Assembly: GCF_963924675.1 (NCBI RefSeq)
Contig: NC_089220.1
Location: 88,849,168-88,913,167, forward strand
DNA from: Phocoena phocoena
Taxonomy: Eukaryota; Chordata; Mammalia; Artiodactyla; Phocoenidae
Reading direction: 5' to 3'
DNA length: 64,000 nt
Part shown: piece after piece, positions 55,975-64,000 of the stretch
Layout: each line of letters begins with the position of its first letter
How positions within the stretch are numbered: the stretch's first letter is position 1
Notes under the pieces: generated by a model
Database searches by the model: none
The model's input: the letters and a program-made list of their open reading frames with translations, nothing else
Told to the model about the DNA's origin: nothing
Made by a program: the position numbers and the translations under genes

Positions 55975-58060
55975 ATGTTTTTCTTATTTTTAAATCTCTT
56001 TATTAGGGAATTGCCTATTTAAAGCAAATCAATAGCTTTATATTGTGGTGTTTATAACATAGGTAGAAATAAAATATATTTCAACAATAGCCCAAATTCT
56101 AGGGAGAGGGAAATGAAAGTATATTGCTATAAGTAATATGATACTACTTCACATGCAGGTACACCATATGATAAATCTGTATATTATGAAACTTAAAGCA
56201 ATCAAACAGAAACCAAACTCAGAATTATAGCTTTGAAACTAACAGAAGCAAAAAGACCAAAAGAAGGCAGAAAAAGAGGAAAAAAGAAACAGAACAGATG
56301 GAAAACGTAGAAAATAGCTAACAAGATGGTAGATTTAAGCATGACTGTCAAAATAATCCTGTTAAATAAATGGTCTAAATTCCCCAAGTGAAAAGTGGGG
56401 ATTATTATATTGGATAGAAAAGTAAGACTCAATTACATGTTGCCAATGAGAAACTCACTTTGGATATAAAGGCAAAATAGGTTAAAAGTAAAAGATAAAG
56501 CTATTCCATGCTAACTCTAATCAAAAGAAAGCTCAAGTGGCTATGTTAATATCAGGCAGAATAGATTTTATAGAAAATAATATTACCAGAGGTAAAGAGT
56601 GCTTTTTCAAAATGACAAAAGGACCAACTAATCAAGAATACATAACAATCCTAGATGTGTATGCACCTAATAACAGATTGAAAACATGAAAGAAAATCTG
56701 GTAGTATTATAAGGAACAATAGGCAAATTCATGATTAGAGTAAAATATTATACACTCTTCTCTCAATAATTTATAGAACAAGTAGGCAGAAAATCATTCA
56801 GGATATTGGTTTGAAGAACACTATTAACCAACTACAGCTAATTAAATTTTATAGAACATTCCACTTAAAACATCTGAATAAATATGCTACAAGTCTACTT
56901 GGAACATTTATCTAGACAAACCTTATTCTGAGCCATAAAACAAGTTTCAATAAATTTAAAAGAATTCAATTCATAGAAACTCTGTTCTCTGACTACAAGG
57001 GAATTAAATAAGAAGTTAGTAACAAAGATATCTAGATAATCTACAACTATTTGGAAATAAAATAAAATACTTCTAAATACCTCCTACTTCAAATAAGAAA
57101 TCAAAAGAGCAATTAAAAAGTATTTTGAACCGAAGATAAATGACAACATATTAAAATGTATACAAGACATCTAAAGCAGTACAGAAATTTATGACACTAA
57201 ATATACTCATGTAGGAAAGGAAATGTCTCAAACCAATGACTTTAGCTTCCCCCATAAGAAAATAGAAAAGAAGAAAAAATTAAGCTCAATGTAAGCAGAA
57301 GGAAGGACATAATAAAGGTAGGAGTAGAAATTAATTAAATAAAAATGTAGATAAAATCAATGAAGCCAAAAGCTGGTTCTTTGAGAAATTCAATAAAATG
57401 ATAAATCTCTAGCCAGACTGATCAGGGAACAAATAGCTATATGCATCCATGTATTTCTACATATATACATGAGAGAGAAAGAGAAGTAAAACATGACCTT
57501 TATCAGGAGAGAGAGGCTAACATCTATAAATATTCTACAGATACTAAAGAGGTAGTAAGAGAATATTATGAACCACTTAATGCCAATAAATTCAATAACT
57601 TTAATGAAATGTACAACTTCACTGAAAGACACAAAATACCAAAGTTTATTCATGAAGAAATAGATTACTTCTATGGTCTTACATGTATAAAAGTAATGGA
57701 ATTTATAGCTAAACACTTCTCACAAAGAAAACTCCATACCCAGATGGCTTTACTGGCAAATTCTACCAAACATTTCAGGAAGAAATAGTACCAACGTTAC
57801 ACAAATTCTTCAGAAAAGTAAAGAGGAGGGCATAATTTCCAACTAATTCTGTGAGACAACATTACCATGATACCAAAAGAACAGAAGGCATTATTAAAAA
57901 AGGAAACTACAAACTAATATCCCTTATGAACATAAATGTAAAAATTATTGACAAAATTTTAGTAAATCTAATCCTGCAATATATGAAAATGATAATACAT
58001 CATAATCAATGAGCTTTATCCATGAAACTCATGGTTACTTTAACATTCAAAAATAAATCA
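55541..58060 (+). mobile_element. Ancient L1, ORF1 end to ORF2 RT start, heavily decayed
   Basis: 55640-55760 resembles an ORF1 C-terminal end, 56420-56680 endonuclease ('gatgtgtatgcacctaataa'), 57360-57410 linker ('aaaagctggttctttgagaa') and 57730-58010 RT start ('ccagatggctttactggcaa'). 57441-57788 stays open for 115 codons without conserved catalytic motifs. It ends at about 58060 where another L1 5' UTR begins. Confidence 0.7.
55933..55971. repeat. (TA)n microsatellite
   Basis: About 19 TA units. Confidence 0.95.
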
Positions 58061-58847
58061 AGGGGACTTACATTTTCAGCTCTGACACATAAAGAGTTTG
58101 GAAATCATCATTCTTGTCTTTTCAATAAGAAAAAGCTGAACAAACTGAAAATTAATGACTTTTCTTGGATCATTCAGAGAATCGAGCTCTCAGGGCAAAC
58201 TGCATCCTGAAATCTGGAGACAGGTGAATACAGAGAATCACAGCTGAGACCAGCCTAAATGGAACAGGAGCTGCTGGTATAATAAACTGGTAAGAACACT
58301 TAAATGGTAACTTCGATGAACTGCTGGAGGCTAAGTGTGGTCTAGTATAAGAGTGAGAAATTTCTGGGGGCAGCAGAAGTGCCATACTTTTGTGGATTTT
58401 ACTTGGACATAATCAGGTACTCATGGTAAAGAACCACAAAAAAACACTCACATTTCTGTCAGGGAAGGGAAAAAGGACCAGAAAATTCTCTGTTAGAAAG
58501 GTCTGCTCAATAAAGGAAAACACTACCAGAACCTTATCTGAGGTGTGGAAATAAAAATCACTCAATTCCAGCCACCTATAAGCCTTTCTATCTCACTTAA
58601 GAAAAAGAAAAGCTGAGAAAATACTTGTGAATATCACACCCAGTGACACAGGCCCACTTAAAGACTGAGACTTAATTACAGGATTATAGACTGCTTCACC
58701 TTACCATCACAACAATAGGCCTCCAGTATAATAATAGTGGATTAGAGTGAAAGAGTTCCAAGGCTCAGACTCTACTTAAGAGAGAATTTTTAGGGAAGCC
58801 CAAAGACAGAAGTGCAGCAAATAACAAAAACACCAGAAGAAATAAAA

Positions 58848-58860
58848 GTCTCTGGCATCT
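58848..58860. repeat. Target-site duplication, left copy (13 bp)
   Basis: gtctctggcatct, repeated exactly at 59124-59136. Confidence 0.9.
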
Positions 58861-59123
58861 CATACAGAACAGACTTGTGGTTGCCAAGGGGGAGGCGGGG
58901 TGGGGGAGGGGTGAAGTGGGAGTTTGGGGTTAGCAGATGCAAACTATTATATATAGAAAGGATAAACAAGGTCCTACTGGGTAGTACAGGGATCTATATT
59001 CAATATCCTGAGATAAACCATAATGGAAAAGAATATTTTTAAAACGTATATATAACTGAATCACTTTGCTGTACAGAAGAAATTAAAACAACGTTGTAAA
59101 TCAAATATACTTCAATTAAAAAC
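58861..59123 (+). mobile_element. Short L1 3' end (263 bp) with 13-bp TSD
   Basis: It holds only 3' UTR of the older type ('ggtcctactgggtagtacag', 'aactgaatcactttgctgta', end 'aatatacttcaattaaaa'). The TSD on both sides is exact. Confidence 0.9.
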
Positions 59124-59488
59124 GTCTCTGGCATCTACAGCTATAGCAGACATTAGACAAAGCTTATCTCCTATCCAGATTAACTTAAGATATGACACTA
59201 AATGCCTATTTATTTCAGATCCTATTATGTGATACATAGTGTATAAATTACAGGCATGCTAAAAGGCAAGCAAAAACATAGCCTGGAGAGACAAATCAAA
59301 TATATCAGCATCAGATATGGCACAGAGTTTAGAATTATCAGAGAATTTAAAATAACTATAATTACTAGGTTAAGAATTCTAATGATAAATTAGACAACAT
59401 GCCAGAGCAGATGAGTAATATAAGCAGAGAGATGAAAACACTAGAAAGAATCAAAAGGAAATTCTAGAAATAAAAAAAACTAACAGAA

Positions 59489-59719
59489 ATGAAAAATCTT
59501 TTTGATAGGATTATCAGTCGACAGACATGGTCAAAGAAAGAACCAGTGAGTTTGAGGACAATGTCAGTAGAAACTTTAGCACAGAAAACACAAAGCAGGA
59601 TAAAAAATGAAAATTCCACACCTAGGCATATCATATTCAAATTGCAGAAAATCAAAGAAAAAGAGAAAATCTTGAAAGCAGCTAGGGGTTTCGCCTTAAC
59701 TCTAGAAAAACAAAGATGA
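59489..59719 (+). pseudogene. ORF1 fragment of the ancient L1
   Basis: A 76-codon open piece inside the ORF1-like block. It is Lys/Glu-rich ('IIFKLQKIKEKEKILKAARG') like the C-terminal RNA-binding part, which reads 'IKLAKIKDKEKLLK' in the copy at 3840-3900. Stops lie on both sides and the start is lost. Confidence 0.6.
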
Positions 59720-60149
59720 AAACGATACCAGACTTCTCATCAGTAATCATGCAAGCAAAAAGAGAATATAGTAAAATACTTAAAATGCTGAAAGAAAAAT
59801 ACACCAACCTGAAATTCTGTATTAAATCAAAACTGTCCTTCAAAAGTAAGGGAAAAATAAAGACTCTATCAAACACAACTTGAAGGAATTTATTGCCAGC
59901 ATATCTGCCCTGCAAGAAATTCTAAAAGTAGTGCTTCAGGGAGATGGAAAATAATATAGGTTAGAAACTTGGATCTACATAAAGAAAGGAAAGACATCTA
60001 GGAAGGAATAAATTAAGGTAAAATAAAATCTTTTCTTTTTCTTATTCCCCAATGATCAAGTGTTCAGTGTAATAATAGTAACAATGTATTGGGCCATCAT
60101 AGTATATAGATAAGTGGAATGAATGACAGCAATGTTATAAGTATAGGGA

Positions 60150-60660
60150 ATTCAAGGGACTCCAGGCCTGATCTAGGAAATCAATATGACCATGAAGGGC
60201 TATCACTTACATAAGCTTTAATGGGTGACACCTTGACAGGTTTGAATATGAAGAAAGTCTCTTATATCAAGAGACTGTTCAGAGACTGTAGCATAGGAGT
60301 CATTATTTAGGAGAGGAGGGGACAAAGGAGAACTGGAGAGGGGATTAACTGTTTGGGTGATGTTACTAAGCAGCAAGGAAGGGAGACTCTAGGTCAGAGA
60401 AATCTAAAATGTCTGGCAGCTTTGGTTTTCAAAACAAGTCTCTATTTTATCACTAACCAACAGATGTGGGTGAGGTTTCATGGGATATACAAAGTAGTCA
60501 GTCTCTAAATGTCTAAAAATCTGCTTACATAATTGCATATGTAAAAATTTGAGTTTGGCACCTGTGGGCTTTTAAGCTAATGAATCTCAGCATGCAGTGA
60601 AAAAATAAACAATTTTAGAGGACATTTCACAGAGGCCATCTTTGACTCATTTATATAACA
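60150..60660. other. Unexplained 0.5-kb stretch inside the ancient L1
   Basis: The old-L1 inter-ORF texture stops near 60150 and returns near 60665. The part between has no recognised family and no frame of note. It may be an old solo LTR or another insertion. Confidence 0.3.
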
Positions 60661-62343
60661 GTGAGAGATGGAAGGCAGGAATTAGGAATGCTCCAGAATA
60701 AGGTACCTGTACTACCTGTGAAGTTATATAGTGTTTTTTGAGAGTGACCTTAAATTATTCGCAAATATATGTAGCAAACTCCAGGACAACCACTAATTTA
60801 AAAAATGTACAATTGATATGCTAAGAGAAGAGAGAAAATGGATTCATATAATATGCTCAATTAAAGTCAGAAAAGGCAAAAAATGAGGGGAAGAAAAAAA
60901 GAAACACAGAGTAAATACAACAAATAGAAAACAGTTATAAATGCGGTAAATATTAAAACAATGATATCAGTAATCACTAAATACGAATGGTCTATACATG
61001 AACTAAAAGGCAGAGATTATCAGAATGGATAAACAAAGCAAGATCTAAATATATGTTGTTTATGAGAAACCTGTTTTGAATCTAAAATCACAGATAAATT
61101 AAAAATAAAGGGATGGAGAAACATATTCTAATACTAATCAAAGAAAGCTGGAGTAGCTATATTAATCTCATACAAAGCAGACTTCAGAACAGGAAAATTA
61201 TCAGAGATAAAGAAGATAATTATAAAGGAGTCGATTCTCTTAGGAGATATAACAATCCTTAATATTTTGGCACCAAACAATAGTGTGTCAAAATATGAGA
61301 AGCAAAAATTGATTTGCAATGAAAAATAAACAAATCCACTATTATACATGGGGACTTCTATAAAGTCTTTAAACAATCAATAGCTCATGTCTAACTTCCA
61401 CCTTAGGAAACTAGAGAAAGAAGAGAAATTTAAGCCTAAAGCAGGCAGAAGAACATAATAGAAATTATAGCAGAAATCAGTGAAGTTGAAAACAGAAAAT
61501 GGATTCACTGGAGTGAATCAACAGAACCAAAATGCCAGCTATTTAGAATGATAAATAAAATTGATTAACTTCTAGCCAGATTAACCAGGAAAAAAATAGA
61601 GAACACAATTTACCAATCCTAGAAATGAAAGAGGTATCCTTACTACTGATTCCTTAGATATCAACATTATGAAAAATTTTATGCCTACAGCTTTGATAAC
61701 AAATGAAATGTATCATTTAAAAAACGCAGACTACAAAAAGTCACATGAGGAAAAACAGATAGTCCAAATAGGTCTATATCCATTAAATATGTTGAATCAA
61801 TAATTAATAATATTTCAAAAAAGAAAACACCAGGTTTAGATGGTTTTAATGGTGAGTTCTACCAAAGATTTAAAGAACTGATACCAATTCTCTTCAATAT
61901 CAAGAAAAAAGAAGCAGCAGAACACTTCCTAACTCATTTTATACAGTCAACATTACCCTAACAAAACCAGATAAAGACATTACAAGGAAGGAAAACTACA
62001 GGGCAATTTCTCTCATGATCATAGATGGTACAATCCTCAAGAGAATATTAGCAAACCAAATCCAACAATGTATAAAGAATTATGTAACAGTACCAAGTGG
62101 GATTTATTCCAGGTAGGCAAAGCTGGTTCAACACTTGAACATCAATGTAATCCTTCACATCAACAGGGATTAATCATGATAATATCAAAATCCTAACAAG
62201 ATATTTTATGAATATTGAAAGACTGATTCTAAAGTTTTAGGGAAGGCAAAAGACTTAGAATGGTCAAAATACTAAAGAACAAAGTTGGAGGACTGACACT
62301 TCAAGTCTTACTATAAAGCCACAGTTATGAAGATAGAGTGGTA

Positions 62344-62841
62344 TTATAAAAAAAAACAAACCTTATAAATCAGTGAACTAGTCTCTTGAAGATGGCAGCG
62401 AAGGAAGACATGGAGTTTGTGTCTCCCCCCAACTAGGGTACCTGCCGGATGCTGGTGGGGGATCTCTACGACCAAGAAGATGGGAGGAACCCCTGAATGA
62501 CAAGGTAGGATGTGGGGGGGAGTGAGGGGGGAGGAGAAGTAGAGGCCAGACAGGACTGATGCCCTAGGGGTGGCTGGGAGGGGGGAGGGGTTCCCATGCC
62601 TGGAGGGACCCTTGGGGCCTTGGAGGATGAGGAGGGAGTGCACATGGTGGTTCCTCTCCCAATTGAGCCCTAGGAAGACTGCTGGGCTCCCAGGCAGGGT
62701 CCACCACCCTCTGAGGCCCACTCTGGGCCATGTTGGTCCTAGGGGCATAGGAGGGAGGTGGGGGGGAGAAGAGGAGAAGTGGATGGGAGGGGCCCTCCAA
62801 GACCAGAGGATCAGGGGAGGCACAGTGGGTATTTCCCCCAT
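62344..62841 (-). other. Antisense open frame in the second L1 5' UTR, 165 codons
   Basis: From an ATG at 62841 the minus strand stays open, passes the L1 5' end (about 62380) and stops at 62344 in older DNA. Near the L1 end it aligns, in the same frame and without gaps, with the frame at 41466: 'ILPCHSGVPPIFL' here, 'VLPVHFGVSPISL' there. The protein is Pro-rich with no recognised domain. A second minus frame (62564-62845) and plus frames (62570-63186) are also open, which shows how few stops this GC-rich DNA has. Confidence 0.25.
62389..62395 (+). promoter_or_regulatory. YY1-like motif near the L1 start
   Basis: AAGATGG (followed by CAGCG) about 10 bases from the L1 5' end, close to the human L1 site AAGATGGCGGC. 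Confidence 0.55.
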
Positions 62842-63280
62842 CCACCTGGGCCCTGGAAAGCCTGCTGGGCTCCCGTGCCTAGTTCACTGTTCTCTGGGGC
62901 CCCATCTGGCCTTGTGGGTCCTGGGGATGTGGGAGAGAGTGAGGACGGGGGAAGAGGAGGAAAGGTAGAAGGGGGGGAGCCCTCCAGGACCAATGCATCA
63001 GGGGAGGCATGGTGGGTGTTTCCCACACACATTCAGCCCCAGGAAGCCCATTGGGCTTCTGGGTCTGGTCCTCTGCCGTCCAGCGCCCCCTCTGGCCACA
63101 TGGGTCCTAGGGTCATGGTAGGGGGGAGAAGGAGGACAATGCGGAGGGGCCCTCCGAGATCAGAGGATCGGGGGGAACATGCCTAGCATTTCCCCTGCCC
63201 ACTCGGGCCCAGTAAGCCTGCTGGGGACCTGACCTGGTGCTCTGCCCTCTAAGGCCAGAGGCACTCCTGGGCCCCTACTG
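62600..63280 (+). repeat. Tandem GC-rich repeats in the L1 5' UTR
   Basis: Phrases such as 'ggaa(g/a)-ctgctgggctcccagg' recur near 62672, 62858, 63042 and 63215, a spacing of about 170-190 bases. The units are less regular than those at 41712-42152. Confidence 0.65.
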
Positions 63281-63846
63281 CTGTGTTGAGGATAAGTCTC
63301 ACCCCTCATGCCCCCAGGGCATTTTCCAGCCCTGTGGGTCCTAAGCATAGGCTCCGCCCACCACCTAAACCCCAACCCTGCCTAAGCCCTGCCCCTCACA
63401 GCCAAGAACTTTTCCAGTTTTCTTTTTCTCCTCTTTTTTACTACTGTGGGTTTGTTTTACTTTCCAGTTGTGGTTTCATCTATATTTTTACTTATTATTT
63501 CCCACATATCTGTTATTTTTCTAATCTTATTTTATTTTTTACTCTTTGTTATTGTTCTGCTCCTTTTTTTCTTTTTTCTTTTTTCCTGCCTCACACAGCT
63601 TGCAGGATCTTGGTTCACAAGCTGGGGGTCAGGAATGAGCTCCTGTGGTGGGAGATCCGAGTCTGAACCACTGGACTAACAGAGAACCTCACACCCCAGG
63701 GAATAATTATTGGAGTGAGGTCTCCCAGAGGTTCTCATCTTGGCACCAAGACCCAGTGCTATGCTGGAAGCCTCAGGTCAAACAACCAGTAATACAGGAA
63801 CACAAAGCCACCCATCAAAAAAAGACAACAAAAAAATATGTCACAG

Positions 63847-64000
63847 ATGAAGGACCAAGGTGAAAACCTACAAGGCCAAATAAATGAAGAGGAAATAGGC
63901 AACCTACTGAAAAAGAATTCAGAGTAACGACAGTAATGATGATCCAGAATCTCGGAAATAGAATGGAGACACGGATTGAGAAAATACAAAAAATGTTTAA
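63847..64000 (+). pseudogene. L1 ORF1 start, frameshifted, cut by the window end
   Basis: ATG at 63847 reads 'MKDQGENLQGQINEEEIGNL' and then leaves the family frame: one base is missing near 63907, where the sister copies read 'NLPEKEF' or 'SLPEKEF'. Translation would therefore end at a TAA at about 63928-63930. The coiled coil continues in the other frame to 64000. Confidence 0.8.

Larger units (their letters stand above)
58061..62379 (+). mobile_element. Ancient L1, 5' UTR to ORF2, decayed and interrupted
   Basis: 5' UTR-like sequence ('ttggaaatcatcattcttgt') runs from about 58080, ORF1-like sequence from about 59400 to 59960, the inter-ORF region to about 60950, then ORF2 with the endonuclease ('gtctacaaaa' type DNA scarcely readable) and RT start ('ggtttagatggttttaatgg' near 61832). 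A short L1 tail is inserted at 58861-59123, and an unexplained stretch of about 0.5 kb sits at about 60150-60660. It is cut at 62379 by a younger L1. Confidence 0.65.
62380..64000 (+). mobile_element. Younger L1, 5' UTR and start of ORF1 (runs off the window)
   Basis: It opens 'agtctcttgaagatggcagc', related to the 5' UTR at 41479. A GC-rich repeat region (62520-63320) is followed by T-rich sequence (63415-63600) and a pre-ORF1 part matching 42480-42770. ORF1 begins at 63847. Its 3' part is outside the window, so intactness and TSD cannot be judged. Confidence 0.9.

Noticed and set aside
62570..63186. Plus-strand frames of 132 and 142 codons, Gly/Arg/Glu-rich
   Set aside because: They lie in the sense strand of GC-rich L1 5' UTR repeats; compositional artefact, with no match in the copy at 41479.

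Overview
The window is a piece of a mammalian nuclear genome, very probably a cetacean. The key evidence is the set of tRNA-derived SINEs that open with 'gggcttccctggtggcgcag' (CHR type, known from cetaceans, hippos and ruminants). No ruminant BovB or Bov-tA repeats were recognised. L1 families with Cetartiodactyla-style 3' ends fit this. No intact host gene, exon, tRNA, rRNA or CRISPR array was recognised. Nearly every open reading frame is a fragment, or an antisense shadow, of a decayed L1.

Layout. 1-914 is unclassified. 915-13868 is an L1 nest: an ancient L1 (1405-3124, resuming at 10116-10790) is split by a nearly complete L1 (3125-10115) with a 16-bp target-site duplication (TSD). That L1 is itself split by a 5'-inverted L1 carrying about 0.87 kb of non-L1 sequence. 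An antisense 5'-truncated L1 follows (10791-13868). 13869-19530 holds antisense LTR-like sequence and a decayed ERV-L-type pol. 19531-24930 is a nearly complete antisense L1 with a SINE in its 3' UTR. 24931-33668 is the most gene-like 'unique' stretch, with only ancient L1, MIR and L2 traces, a 5'-inverted L1 and one SINE.

33669-53952 is one old L1 of about 6.3 kb, opened up to about 20 kb by nested insertions that can be peeled off in order: L1, SINE, SINE, a compound L1 of about 9 kb (itself carrying a SINE), a Tigger-like DNA element, SINE, SINE and a 160-bp L1 tail. Several have clear TSDs. 54576-62379 is three further old L1s. 62380-64000 is the 5' end of a younger L1 that runs off the window.

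By my boundaries L1 is roughly 70% of the window. None of the L1 copies seen is intact: start codons, catalytic residues or frames are lost in each. SINEs depend on L1 machinery, so the locus is best read as a record of successive L1/SINE activity. The observations most worth a second look are the antisense open frames in the same position and frame of two L1 5' UTRs (resembling primate L1 ORF0 in placement), a YY1-like AAGATGG near the start of four L1 5' ends, the TSD-bounded 3' transduction, and the tandem 5' UTR compound L1. I found no convincing evidence for an undescribed functional system; the antisense frame is the closest candidate. All family names come from reading the sequence without database searches, and boundaries not fixed by TSDs are approximate.
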